Shown here: positions 11,641 through 23,178 of the stretch, piece after piece
Layout: each line of letters opens with the position of its first letter
Position numbering within the stretch: position 1 is the first letter of the stretch
NCBI GenBank assembly: GCA_047967505.1
Contig: CM106539.1
DNA: 64,000 nt
Strand: one strand, 5' to 3'
Source of the DNA: Dipteris shenzhenensis
Taxonomy: Eukaryota; Polypodiophyta; Polypodiopsida; Gleicheniales
Made by a program: the position numbers and the translations under genes
Notes under the pieces: generated by a model
Seen by the model: the letters and a program-made list of their open reading frames with translations, nothing else
Told to the model about the DNA's origin: nothing
The model's database searches: none

Positions 11641-11699
11641 TGAGAATGTTTTTTGTTGTATGTTCCAATGGAGAAGTCATGTTGTTGCAATGGCTAAGG

Positions 11700-12480
11700 G
11701 CAACTTGTTGACCTTAGGTTATAAATCCCTTGGAGCACTAAGATGTCCACCTTGATCTTTTTACTTTTGATTGGGTGTAGGGTCTGGATATGTGATAATG
11801 CAGTGTACACAAGGCCGTGTTATTTTATGTATGATGGGCCGAAGGCCAAGGAGTTCATTGAGAGGCCCTTGGCTCATTGAATGGTTTGTGTTGTTGCTAG
11901 TTGGATGGGGAATTGAGTGTGACATACTGCATTAAGATGGTTTTTACAAATTTGAAGCTCACGACTTATCTGATAGAGTGATGTACAAGTAGTCAGGGTG
12001 TTGCTTGAATGCAAGGAGTTGTTGATGTATTGAGTTTGGCTTATGATACGTGTCGAGGAATTAAACCCGAATGATGGGCAGCTTTCCACCTGCTTCCAAG
12101 TTTTTGAAAAGCCACATTTACGAGGCCATTGATGATGTCAAGACTGATAAAGAAAATCTCAATTATCATTGTAGGTTTGATGCTAATTCATGCATGAAAT
12201 CCAACTATAGTTTTTGAGTCATTAGGGATTTTGATTGTCTTGATGTAAGTCTTGTATTGCACATATATAGCATCAAGAACATGAGAGTAGGATGTAGAAT
12301 GTTGAAAACGTATTGAGTGCACTTGTCCTTTTCAACATTTGTGTAGAGACATTGTGCCACATTTTTCTTTTGGGGTGATGTTTGGACATAGAGCTTACTT
12401 CAGTGACTAATAAGCTATTGGTGTGCACACCGGTTCCTACCTTGTTCAAGGTGTCCAAAAAAACGTGTCATTTTTTATGG
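11700..12480 (-). pseudogene. PIF1-type helicase C-terminal remnant, copy 2
   Basis: On minus: TNSLLVTEVSSMSKHHPKRK (near 12425-12365), CHTQFPIQLATTQTIQ then stop, AKGLSMNSLAFGPSYIK, and HGLVYTALSHIQT (11930-11770), then IKVDILVLQG. These fit helicase motifs V and VI (QFPIxPAxxxTIHxAQG and HGxxYTALSRV) seen again in the right-edge copy near 63.1 kb. Stops interrupt it. It leads directly into the EEP remnant, so helicase and nuclease were probably one polyprotein. Confidence 0.62.
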
Positions 12481-12739
12481 ATTACTTACTTTAACTCATA
12501 GTATTGTATATGATTTCACTAGAATTAGGGTAGCATTGCTAGTGCTGAAGGTGCATTTGAGAAAATCCAAGAATCTATGGTGAGGCTAAAGTTGGCAAAA
12601 GTCTCCACAAAGAATGATATCCACACCTCTAAAGGGTTTTACTTGGTTGTGCTTGATTTTGTGGATTTGCATCAACAGTGTGATGAATGAGACTTCATAA
12701 AAGACAGGGAGCTCTAAATCTTTGTATGCAGTTGATTAG

Positions 12740-13166
12740 TGACACAAAAGTAGTGTGCAAATTCTCCCAAAATAAAAGAATCTTGCCTCAAAAGCTCCCT
12801 GATCTCTTAGAAATGATGTACATCGTATAGGTAGTAATGATAGGGCTGGATCATAGAAGGTTGCATCATGGAGTTGTCATCCCCACTATTAGTGGCAATT
12901 GGACTCAAAGCTTTCAAGTATGCAATCAAGGGACACCAAAGTTTTTCAGTGGCCATAAAAGTCACCAAAAATATGGGGTGCCCTAGCTAATGCACCATGG
13001 TGAAATGGTATTTTTTGAGCTTTAGCTAGTACTCAACTAATGTTCATAGTGTAGCAAGTTGAAGAAGTCGATGTTGAATATTAAGAGTTTCTCTAGGTTT
13101 GTGTCTAAGAGAGCATCTTTAACATACAAAGTTCTGCCTCTTAACTAAGCCTTTTACATGCAAACC
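12740..13166. other. Stretch with nothing recognised between the array and the LTR
   Basis: No repeat shared with the array; short frames only. Confidence 0.4.
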
Positions 13167-13545
13167 TGTTGACCCCATGGGATAATGGAGCCGGTTCCTA
13201 GGATATTTTGCAAGATAAAGCAAAGACGAAGGAAAGGATGAGAGGAAAACAATGGAATCCTGCCTTGGCATAAGGCCCAAGTACTTTGTAAAATGAGAAA
13301 TAGGGACAGTGGTAAGGAGAAATAGGGTTGGCCCTCCCTTCAAAAGGTGCTATGAATAAAAGACTAAAAGTTTTTCTTTTGTCTTTAGTTGTAAACTTGC
13401 AAGATTGAGAAATAGAAGCTGTCTCTCTTTATCAAAGGAGTGTTGTTTATGTTTCTCTTGCTCTTGCCTTTGTGAATGCCTCTCACCCCCTTTCCCCCTT
13501 CATGCTTCTTGTTTCCCCTTCCCTCTCCCAATTCCTCTCCCACTC

Positions 13546-13611
<66 letters not shown>

Positions 13612-13788
13612 CTTCTCTCCCCTTCTTCTCTTGAGGATTCACATCGCTACAACTCTGGAATCCATTGGTGTGACACTCTTGGACCACATGTGCTTGCGTT
13701 TCTCCCACAAGGAGTAGTAGGAAGAGAGTTTCCCTCTGCATCCCTTCAAGATCCCCACAACACTTGAGTCACCACTAGAGATTACACA
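13167..13788 (+). mobile_element. 5' LTR of a Ty3/Gypsy element (about 622 bp)
   Basis: Tentative limits TGTTGACC...ATTACACA, set by the primer site that follows. It includes a pure CT tract at 13547-13608 and, near 13353-13360, an AATAAAAG box before the region shared with 813 onward. The 5' limit is less certain than the 3' limit. Confidence 0.6.
13547..13608. repeat. (CT)n microsatellite in the LTR
   Basis: Uninterrupted CT run; the matching place in the 0.8-1.1 kb copy has only a short one, so it expanded after the copies separated. Confidence 0.95.
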
Positions 13789-13792
13789 TTTT

Positions 13793-13809
13793 TGGCGCCG
13801 TTGCCGGGA
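13793..13809 (+). other. Primer-binding site, tRNA-Asp type
   Basis: TGGCGCCGTTGCCGGGA is complementary to the 3' end of plant tRNA-Asp, the site used by many Athila/Tat-type Gypsy elements. Confidence 0.85.
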
Positions 13810-14845
13810 GTTCAAGGTATGCTTTTTCTTGCGCATGCTTCTTCTGCTATCTCCCATTGCCAAGTGCTTATTTTGGTGTTTTGTATGAGGAATGAGCTAA
13901 AAAACTAGAGGGAAGTGAGAGAGATGAACGTAGGAACAAACTTGAGCTATTTTTTACAGATTTTTTAGGATTGAAGTTGTGAAAATCTAGGATTGAGTAG
14001 TTAGAATCATTGATAAACCTTGGAGGGATTCCCATCCTTCTGGGAAGGTAAATGATGATGATTGGGTGGAAGTTCCAAGGTATGGGGAATGACTAATAGT
14101 CCATTTTGGAAAGAAATCCTTCCATTTTGCTCCATAGTCACTAACTTTTTGTTATTTTTGGTTCCTTTTTGTTGCTTTGTGTTGTTTAGTAGGTAGGGTA
14201 GTTAGATTCAAGTCCCCAAGGACTCTAAACATTGCACAGAAGCCCCATAATCTCAGACATCCAAAAAATTCAGTCGGCCAAATAGTCTAGGAGAGAAGCG
14301 TTGCATTAATCTTAACGCAACACGGTGCATTATAATGCAACGCATGGTTGGTTAAAAATCTGGTGCATTATCGTTGACTCTACTATGTCAAAATTGACTT
14401 TGTTGCATTATCAGATTGACACTCTGACATCATCTGACATCCACTAACGGTCTAACACCGAATAGAAAATATGCTAGCTCGCATAATTAATGCACAAAAT
14501 CTTGGCCAAAATAGAGGATGACCCTAACCCAACACACGTGGATTAGTAAGCCAATGAACCTATTGCATTAATAAACTTGTCATACAAGGGCAGTGTCTAC
14601 TCTTGTACAAGAGGTTGTCATGATTGTATGGCAAGGTATAGTCAACCAAATGCAAGTACATTTCATACATCATGAAAGATACTGAAACCATAACTAAGAC
14701 ATCTTCAAAATAAGAATCATATTGGTTGTAGTTGAAACCTTTGTTCCAATCATATCCATTGGAAATCATCATGCAAGTCTTCACTAGGAGGGATACCAAC
14801 TCTTCAAAGAGCAGACTGGTCATCATCTCCAAACTTATCACTTAA
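13810..14845 (+). other. Leader of the Gypsy element with an unrecognised insertion
   Basis: The part to 14298 is shared with 1152-1758. From 14298 it differs and contains a short inverted repeat (GCGTTGCATTA 14298-14308 and TAATGCAACGC 14333-14343) and an antisense frame of 93 codons (14841-14560) that I do not recognise. Confidence 0.4.
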
Positions 14846-15037
14846 TTCCTTGGAGAGGGAGATCCAGTGTCTCATGTAGAGAGGTTCGAGCAAATTTGGG
14901 AGACCTTTGGGAACATGGGTGACTTCAATAAGGTCAACGCATTCAGATTGAGCCTCGATGGTAAGGTAAGCCAGTGGTGGTATAGGGCTCTAAGCATTGA
15001 AGAGAAAATCAACTGGGAAGTATTCAATGCTCACTAA
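14846..15037 (+). pseudogene. Ty3/Gypsy gag fragment
   Basis: Frame with FLGEGDPVSHVERFEQIWET, then NKVNAFRLSLDGKVSQWWYR and INWEVFNAH before TAA at 15035. This is the 'DPxxHxxxFExxW ... FxxSLxGxAxxWxxxL..I.SWxxF' signature of retrotransposon gag. It starts about 1 kb after the primer site, as expected, and is cut off by the stop; the rest of gag and all of pol are missing to the right. Confidence 0.75.
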
Positions 15038-15399
15038 ATTGTCTTTTATTTTTAGATATTGAACAAGGCTACATGTGACTCGATTATCTCCCATTTTTGT
15101 GTTTGACTACTAGAATATTTGTTCATCATGCTTCTAACATGTGAAATAAAGGCTTGCAAGGATTTCATTCAATGCTTTTTTTGTTTTGAGCACAAATGTA
15201 TTTTCCTACAATGAAGTTCATTCTAGTACAACATATGGCTCACTTCATAAATGATCTCCATCCACTAGCAATGCTTCGATAACATCAATGGAGAGTTGTC
15301 ATGGATGCTAAATGATAGGTAGTGTGGATTTGTGTGGCCTATTAATCCATCATCTCCATCTTAAAAGTGGCTCTATGAATGCTCTCTAATCTACCATCC

Positions 15400-16460
15400 T
15401 CTCCAAGATAGCCACTTTTGATTCTTTCTTTTGAAAACCTTTGTTTTTTCCCAATTCAATCTAGCATATCCTCCATAGTCAAAACATGCCTTGACTTTAA
15501 CTCTCCAGAGATAACACCAAATATTTGGTATATGTCTTCGTGTGTGTGGCCGACAAGAAGAAAACCCACTTCCACTTCTTTGGATTTTTTCAAACCAACC
15601 AACCTAGAGCATAGACCAAATATGTATCTATGCTTGTTTTCTCTTTAGCAATTATTAGCTTGTATATGCAAGATGCAAGGTGAACATCCACATGCATCTT
15701 TGACCTTTCATATTGCCTTCATGATGGATGTCGCCACTTCGTTACTATCCTGTTGTGTTTAGGAAAACTATCAAGCCATACCCCACCAAATAGTCGATAT
15801 CCATGTATCAATACTCCACAAGTGTGTCTTTAGTCCACTTTACCCTCCATTTTAGGTGAGGTGTGCCTGTACCTTGCAAATATTTTTGTGCTCTAATCCA
15901 TGCCATCAATTGTGATGCACATGGACTTATTGATATTTGAAATAGTTTTCTCCCTCCACCACCAACATCATGCACATGATGTATCTGTGTGCTCACCATT
16001 TTAGATATCTTTCTCCGAGTTGATTCACAAATCTTGCATTTTGATGTCCTTTTCTTTGATGGCCTCTTAACATTGCAAAAGTATCCATGCCAAATTTATA
16101 TAAGATTGACCTTGAAATTATGCTTTCTTCTCTATCGTGTAGAGAAGTGTTAGTAGTTCCAAGCACAACATTCTTTGTCATTCCCACGAAGATGATGTTG
16201 GCATACTAGGCTTCCATGCAACATTGTTTGTTGTAAATTGCGACAATGCATTGCCTTCAAGGATTTTCTTTAATGATGCAATTGCATTTGCAATGCTTCT
16301 GTACTGTTTAAGCATGTAGGCATTTCCATGAGTTTTATGAATCACTTTGTCTTTCATCTCTGCCCAAATGCTCCAAAATGGAACATGTCATCATCCAATT
16401 AATCACTGATATCCTCGATTTGCAAATGGCTATCAGATTTGCAAGTGGCTATCCCATTAG
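15400..16460 (-). pseudogene. Decayed unrecognised coding region
   Basis: Minus-strand frames in series: HFWSIWAEMKDKVIHKTHGN and then AYMLKQYRSIANAIASLKKI, LEGNALSQFTTNNVAWKP, then after a shift GMTKNVVLGTTNTSLHDREE and FAMLRGHQRKGHQNARFVNQ. The composition looks like protein, with conserved-looking runs of 60-70 residues between breaks, but I cannot place the family. A transposase fragment is the most likely explanation. Confidence 0.35.
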
Positions 16461-16867
16461 CCAAGTATTAATTTGAGGTTTATAGAGTCTTGTCTTCAAG
16501 TCTTGATGAGCTTGTTAAAGGAAGCAAGAAAACTCGTGAAGAATATGGTCGTCTATTGGCCCTATCTTACTCTAAAACACCCAAATGTATGGCCTAAAAA
16601 GCATCTTTGTAACTTTTCTAATGCAGAGTTTCCTAGAACAAATTTGAATGAAATTGATTTCCACGTTCTCTTTAGATAGCATTGCATGTCTCCTAGAATC
16701 AAAGATTTTTTGCCATCATTCATCGCCTCTGAGCACTCACATGCTTTCTTTTTTATAATAGTATGAGACCATTACCCATTCAATTCATTTCTCTTGAATC
16801 TAAATTATAAAGTCAAAAGATGAGTGGCCCTGAAAATTATTTGATGCTTTATAACATCTTGGTGCTA

Positions 16868-17065
16868 CCCTCTTCACTGAGGACTCTGCTGGACTCTCTC
16901 TGGGTTTCACTGGTGGTCACCACTTTGCTGCTGGCTCTACAGACTGCTCTATTGGACCCTCTGCTGGACTCCCTTTTGGACGAAAATCTACTTTCTCTAC
17001 TGGACTACGTGCTGGTCACTACCACCTTGCTAGACAGTCTTCTGGATACTCTTCTGGGCTCCATG
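16868..17065 (+). repeat. Degenerate CTGCTGGACTCTCT minisatellite
   Basis: About ten imperfect copies of a 12-15 base unit (variants CTGGACTCTCT, CTGCTGGACTCCC, CTAGACAGTCT). In one frame it reads as repeated LLDSLL, which gives a 102-codon open frame (16820-17128) that is probably not a gene. Confidence 0.65.
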
Positions 17066-17129
17066 CCCTGCTGGGCTCTCTGCTGGAATCCTCACTGGCA
17101 AGGATATTTCCCCAGGCACCATTGGTGAA

Positions 17130-17829
17130 CGCTATGTCTTCAACAGAAAGGATAGTGATCAGTAGTTCCAGGTCAATGTTGAGGAGATGTGAGTGTGTTG
17201 TTGGAAGCTCAGTCCTTTTGGAAAGTTTACTTCTCTCTACCCCCCCCCCCCAAAATGCATACTTGCATCAACAATCCAAGGTCCACAGAACTCGTATCAC
17301 TTAATTACAGTAAATTTCTTGCTGACCAAACATAAAATGGCATAATAATTCTAGTAAAAGCACATACTCTTTAAGATGTGCAAAAGTCTGCGAGTAGTGC
17401 ACATAGTGCACATGACATTTGCAAGGAGGTAATATTGCCTGTTCTTAGTCATGTTTCACAAACAACACTTGGAAAATGATATTTGAACAATGTTTAAAAC
17501 TACCACAAAATCCATGTTTGTCACAAGCCAGGTAGGTGAAAAAACGATTTTCAACCACAAATGATGGAATAGGCGGCATGGCAATCCATGTCAAGTTTAG
17601 GAAAGATAAATACTGGAAATGAAAACATTCATACTCAATTTCCTTGTAAAGAACAAAAATAACTAGCACAACTGCATGTTCACAATCCTCAACACTTCAC
17701 ATACAAGAACTTTTTGTTTAGGTCTCTAGGGACCTCTAAGAACCTTCAACTGCCCCATGTTGGTGCAAAAATTAGATTCCCACATAAGAGCAAGTCTTTT
17801 GTTTTTTCGCCATAGCACATAGAGCAGTT
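17130..17829. other. Downstream flank and probable 3' UTR side of the ALP1-like gene
   Basis: AT-rich, with a C-run at 17241-17250 and no coding region I can support. The polyadenylation site should lie here on the minus strand, but I could not fix it. Confidence 0.35.
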
Positions 17830-18854
17830 TTAGTGTTCTTGCAGGAACTCTGCTAAGCTGTCTCGGATTTCCTTTCCTTGGGGATCAATATATTGACAAA
17901 TCTGCTGCTTGTATACCTTGTCGTGGTGTTCAAGCAAAGCAACACCAGCTAATAATTCATCCCCTCTATCTATGATAATGTTATGAAGTAAGCAGCAAAC
18001 CAAGATTATGCGTGGAAGTTTGTGTTTGTCTGGGCGCCACATGACCCTGTGCAATATTCTCCATGTTCCTTTCAATCGTGCAAATGCTTTTTCAGCCATA
18101 CTGGCAGCAGATGCATGCTTTTTGTTGTATGACACATTTGCATCAGTAAGGTCTTTATCCAGAAACGGTGTCAGTAGCCATGGCAGAAGTGGGTAGCCTA
18201 CATCACCTGCAATATATTCCCGAACCTCTCGACCCGGAGACAATTGCCTAGGTGGTCCATTCAACCGCTGACCATTTTCACACAGCCGAAAGAACCCTGA
18301 ACTCCACAGTAAACGAGAATCATTCATGCTTCCAGGCCATCCAGTCAGAATATCCCGGAATCTCATGTCAGTGTCCACAATGGCCTGTAAAACCATGCTG
18401 TAGTTATGCTCCCTATCATACCAGTCGCTTGATGATTCCACAGACGGCAAAGTCATAATAATGTGTGTCACATCAACAGCTCCACAGCAATTTGGTAGCC
18501 CGTTCTGTTGAAAGCCTGCTTTGATTTTCTCCATCTCTTGAATGTCAGGCCATTTCAAATGATGTCTACCCCTCTCCTCCATTGATTCCACAAATCGCCA
18601 TGTCACCTGAGAAACTGTTGACTGACCCACCCCAAACTGTTCTCCAACTGACACTTGAGGATCACCTGATGCAAGCCTCCGCAATGCAATCGCGACTTGC
18701 TTTTCAACGGTAAGTAATCTTCCCTCGATGTTAATCAGACCAGATGGTGGCCTTGATACAAGGTCTTGCCTGACTAGAGTGCAAATATAGTCGAATGTCT
18801 TTCTAGAGACTCGAAAGAAACTTTTGAAATGGTCAGGATCGTCTTTCGAAAGCC
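17830..18854 (-). CDS. ALP1: ALP1-like protein, exon 2 (DDE nuclease domain)
   Basis: Main coding exon of a domesticated PIF/Harbinger transposase (DDE_Tnp_4 type), residues 54-394 when joined to exon 1. It opens at a good acceptor on the minus strand (branch-like CTAAT, then TTTATCAG/GG) and ends at TAA 17832-17830. The helix-turn-helix region carries GVGQSTVSQVTWRFVES; the catalytic part shows D181 in GAVDVTH, D271 in AGDVGYPLLPWL and E308 in AEKAFARLKGTW, so the triad looks intact. The block RPPSGLINIEGRLL and the C-terminal LVCCLLHNIIIDRGDE match what I remember of Arabidopsis ALP1 (At3g63270). Known family role: nuclear protein that binds Polycomb repressive complex 2 and opposes Polycomb silencing. 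There are no internal stops, unlike every neighbouring element, which argues for selection. The first ATG-like start inside the exon is not the real start: the open frame continues 57 codons upstream to the acceptor. Function in this species is inferred. Confidence 0.93.
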
Positions 18855-18984
18855 CTGATAAACATTAGACAATCCGCCAACAACTTTGTTTCAAAATCAA
18901 TCTCCAGCGTAGTAATCCTTTTGTTTATTGACTATAACCAAAAAATGATGATCACGCATCATCGTGCAGCAAAGTGCAGACGAC

Positions 18985-18985
<1 letters not shown>

Positions 18986-19027
<42 letters not shown>

Positions 19028-19078
19028 ATCATGATCATGCATCATTGTGCAGGAAAGTGCAGACAATCCCCCCCTCCC

Positions 19079-19119
<41 letters not shown>
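18986..19119. repeat. Compound (CT)n(CA)n...C-run (CT)n microsatellite
   Basis: Two CT runs, a CA run and a 20-base C-rich run, just inside the intron next to the acceptor of exon 2. A short copy of ATCATGATCATGCATCATTGTGCAG-like text flanks it on both sides (18950-18970 and 19028-19055). Confidence 0.9.
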
Positions 19120-19121
<2 letters not shown>

Positions 19122-19289
19122 AACTGACAGCAGACATTTCTCAAACCAATCTTTCCAAAACTTAACTCAAACAATTAAAAAGTTCCCCCCATAATTCCTC
19201 ATTCAAATCTGATTCCTGAAGTACAACGAATGCCTGCAATGCCTCATGACCACTAGCATATGTGTCTACAAAGATCCGCCTCCCTTCTT

Positions 19290-19690
19290 GCTAGAGCAGT
19301 ACTGTCCTTTCGAAACACACTGACACAGTACAATCTAGCTATTCAAGAAAGGATCCACATGTTACAAACAATTTCACTCTCAAGCTCTAGAAAAGATGCT
19401 GTAAGTTCAAGACCTTGTCTATGCTCTTGTAGGCTGTGTTCAGTAAGGTGATTGGCCAATATCTGTCCTATCCCTTCTGTTGGGAATCAAACACTTCCAC
19501 CCATGCGAGAGGGATGGGGGCATCTGCCTGGAGTCAAAGATCTCCTATAGGCCATGCAAAGAGAAGCAATAATCAAGTCCCAATGCTGACTGAATAAGAC
19601 TAGAGATAGGCCATCCTCTTTTTGGCATTTTTGCACTATGAGCCTGAAGCAGCTCCGTATCTGTGAGAGGCATCTCAAACTGTCACATCA
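19290..19690 (-). pseudogene. LINE-type reverse transcriptase fragment
   Basis: Minus strand shows CFRLIVQKCQKEDGLSLVLF then PGRCPHPSRM and, in another frame, RYWPITLLNTAYKSIDKVLN. 'RPITLLNTAYKxxxKVL' is the reverse-transcriptase motif that follows the 'W..xxIVPIPK' block in non-LTR retrotransposons. The frames are broken and only a few hundred bases remain. Confidence 0.6.
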
Positions 19691-21540
19691 TGTGGAAATT
19701 GATCATTGAAGGAACTTGTGCCCACATCTCCTGTCACGATCTGTGATGTATTCCTTTCCCAAAACCTTAGACTTATGGATGGTGGGATGAATGGACACTT
19801 GTGGACAGGCATGCCCTTTCGACTGGAAACTTCCTATGAGGCACAACTCTTCACAAAAGGTATATACTTTTGAAGAGGACACTTTCATTGTTACATTGTA
19901 TTTTACCCTCTCACTAAGGGTCACACCCTTCACAAGGGGTACACACCTCTTCTTGCACATATCTTTTGGAGCTCAAACCTTTTCATGTGTGGCTCTGGCC
20001 TCATTGTATGCATCATGCACTCCAGGCATTTCAAGCAATACAATTATCCATGTTCTCTACTATCTCATAGTCTCCTTTCTGCTCCTTAGTACACCAATCA
20101 TCTTAAAGTACTAGGATTTCTTACAGTGCTATCAAAGCAAAATTTGCTCCTGCCTATAGGAAATGCCCCTCATCTCCTAGCGCCTATCTGATTCCACAAC
20201 TTACAATAGAAGGCATTCCACGCACTGTTCCATGGAAGAGATGGAGAGATGCAGTGAAATTCTTTTCACCTACTACCCCACATAAATTCCTAGTGGCCTA
20301 TTTATCCCCTCACGTCACCAAATGATGTGAATGGACATGACTAGACTTGTGCCCCTTTGTGCGATTGGACTGTCCCGGTTCAAGGGACACATCTTTTCAC
20401 CTACCAGACATACCTTGTCAATGAAGAGTCTTGACTCTTCACTGACGAGTAAGATGCCATTAGGTACCTTTTCACATTTAGCGACCCCCTTTCATGAAGG
20501 GCCATACCCCTTCATGTGATTGGTCACACCCCTTAGGGACGCCAAGCGTGCAAGTCACCTATATTAAGGGTCTCTAGGGTATATCAAGAGGGCATACTAC
20601 ACCAACTTCACCCAAGGTTCCAATACCTTACCCAAGGCAACCGTAACCTGCAAAACGGCCAACCCAACATCAAACAGGCTCCAATGCTTTGGAGCAAATC
20701 ACAACTGGCCCCTTCCATTAGTTGTGCGATTTGCTTCGTGTATCTGCCACATTTCAGGCCTTATCCATCACCTGCAGAGTACCCACGCGCTGCATCCCTA
20801 CATTGGCTAATCTACATCCACCAGGATCATCCAGCACAGTGCCAATCGGCCACGTCAACTCCTGCCCCATGCATCTGTGGTTGATGTCATTCTCTGTTCA
20901 CTTGCCTATCCGCTTCAGCCACACCAATTGCTGTCATTGCACCCTGCAAATACTATGCTCTACTTGGCCTTGCAACCTCTACAGCACCCTGCCGTACAAA
21001 TACTGCTTCTGGACGCCATTCTGATTCACTGATCCTGCCCACAGATCGTTGCTGCAATTTGCTGATTCAGGCTATCAGAAAGTGGGGAATCTGCTGTATC
21101 ACCCTGCTGATTTCTCTGAGCGCATATTCCTCTCCACAGCATCACTGTAATCAGCTAATCATGCTCCCTTGGATTTCGACATTCAGGGTCCCTGATTTCG
21201 TTTAGGGTTTCCATCATCCTACAGTGCCTTATACGTCTCAAGAATGCCAATTCTGCTTTGATAGCAGAACCCTCTTTGGATCAAATTTCATTTCGGCATC
21301 ACAATCATCAGTTTAGACAATTGGGACACTAGTTTCAAAGACACGATTTGACACCAGGACAGCACCTCCAGGCCCCTCACAAACTCAACAAAATGGCAGA
21401 CATTACCTTATACCTAGATGAATCCAGGAACATTCCCAAACTCATCCTCTAAAAACACAACATAGTGCAGTTTCAATCTCACGAGAGTCACTCATAAGAT
21501 TGAGAACCATAAACTCCATCATGCATAGCAGGGACTAGCT
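19691..21540. other. Unrecognised intronic sequence
   Basis: No gene supported. There is a perfect-looking hairpin around TGAAGAGTC/GACTCTTCA near 20420-20441 and a C-rich stretch (20580-21180) with short frames. It may be part of an LTR element whose coding part is gone. Confidence 0.35.
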
Positions 21541-21556
21541 ACTATGACATCCCCAC

Positions 21557-21602
21557 TGACGTCATCAGCGCCCAACAGTGGGTGTAGACCATAGTATAAA
21601 AG
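21557..21602 (+). promoter_or_regulatory. Promoter-like pair: TGACGTCA and TATAAAAG
   Basis: A perfect bZIP-type palindrome TGACGTCA (21557-21564) lies 31 bp before a TATA box TATAAAAG (21595-21602). The arrangement is typical of LTR and pararetroviral plant promoters. The Gypsy gag scrap at 23.2 kb is on the same strand and may belong to the same element. Confidence 0.4.
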
Positions 21603-22084
21603 TATGCTCTCACACATACAAATCCACACACCCACACATACTTGAGCATCCATTTATACAAAGTCTTCGTACTGAGTTTCTGTCGACACTCCGGAGGTGA
21701 AGGGCAAACTCAGCCATGACGAAGGCTAGCACTAAAGGAGAAGGCTAATCAAAAAGTAGTCCAAATCTCTTCATTCAAGCTACAACTGCTTGTGAAGTCT
21801 AAACGATTTCATTTTAGTCTCTCCCAAACGAGCATTACCTTATGCCAGGTGGCCTCTTTCCACCCTTTTCGAGGATTCTACATCACCATTATAATTTGCT
21901 GTTTTTCATAAACAATATTACAGCAAATGACCCCCCACCCCCATTAAGGAATCAACCTTCAAGGTGAAGCTCTCACCATCCCCTACAAGGACACGGGCAT
22001 CCCCAATTACACAATATCGAGTTCGGATAGCTCGACCCACCTACTTGCGAGCATTTGCCACGTGTCACCTGCCCACCCGAGGAT

Positions 22085-22600
22085 TTGGAACACATACTCT
22101 ATTTGCTGCGTGAGGCACCTGAACACCACTATTTCCTCTGCACGGTTCAAGTTGTGTTCCACAAGACTGATGCTATAGATGACCTCTCAGTAGAGTTTGC
22201 TGTCCAAGAATTCTATCTGGCTCCCTCAGCCTCTCCAAGGTACACTCTTCCTCAATCAGCCCCAAGATATCCCCCAGAGCAGGGCTCCCCTTGACCAGGA
22301 CATTTCATTCCATCTGAAGGCTCCCCTTCTCCTAGAAATTCTCCCCTTCTGACAGCAACCCAGTACTCTCCGCTGCGTCAGGCACCTCAACACCACTATT
22401 TCCTCCACACGTTTAAGTTGTGTTCCACAAAACCCAACGCTAGAGACGACCTCCCAATAGAGTTTGCTGTCCATCCCTGCAAGAATTCTATGCAGCTCCC
22501 TCAGCATCTTCAGGGTACACTCCTTCTCAATCAGCCCCAAAATATTCCCCACAACACGCCTCCCCTCGACTAGGACATTTCATTCCATCCGAAGGCTCCC
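22085..22600 (+). repeat. About 285-bp diverged tandem duplication
   Basis: CACCTGAACACCACTATTTCCTCTG at 22111 recurs as CACCTCAACACCACTATTTCCTCC near 22382, with the following text (AGTTGTGTTCCACAA..., GTTTGCTGTCC..., CTCAATCAGCCCCA...) in the same order. One frame (22055-22294) is open for 79 codons but unrecognised. Confidence 0.7.
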
Positions 22601-23178
22601 CTTCTCCCGGATATCCCCCCCCCCCCCCCCTCTTCCAACATCAATCCAGTACCTTCTTGATCCATGGACCCTGTAATCGACTCCTATCCCTTCAAGAGCA
22701 GTAACACCCACTCCACCTTCAACAGCGTTACTCCCTTCAAGACCTCCTCTGCCCGAGCTTCCACGGTTGGTTCCGCCCTACCTTCCCTGCCCCATCCAGA
22801 ATGAGCAATTGCAGGGAGCATCCCGGACCCTCATCACACAATGGTACAAACTGGAGCACAGCAACTCCTTGCTCTCCTCTCAGGAAATCCTGACATGTCG
22901 ACCACACGATCACATGCAAACTCTCTAGTTGTCAATAAAGCAAATCTCCATATGTTTCTCAGCATACACAACTTCTTCTGCAACAACAGATCTCTCAACT
23001 TCAGGACAGCATAGCCAACCTCATCAACAAGGCTCAACAGTCACAAACCAGCTCATTATAGAGAAGGACTTGCCGCCCCTCGGCAACTACACGGATTTGA
23101 TTCCCCAAGGTAGAGAATGTTGAACTCTGAGCTCTATATTGTTTACTTCAAGCTTCCAAAACTAAAAGAACTGACATA

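Noticed and set aside
13793-13809. tRNA gene
   Set aside because: Only the 3'-end complement of tRNA-Asp is present; no cloverleaf. It is a primer-binding site. The GGTATCAGAGC sites at 33.48, 37.69, 42.53 and 51.03 kb are likewise primer sites.
16820-17128. Membrane protein with LLD repeats
   Set aside because: The frame is explained by a degenerate minisatellite; no start context or conserved flanks.
17830-18684. Active Harbinger transposon
   Set aside because: No terminal inverted repeats or 3-bp duplications seen near the gene, the intron/exon layout and length match ALP1, and no Myb-like partner ORF is present in the window.
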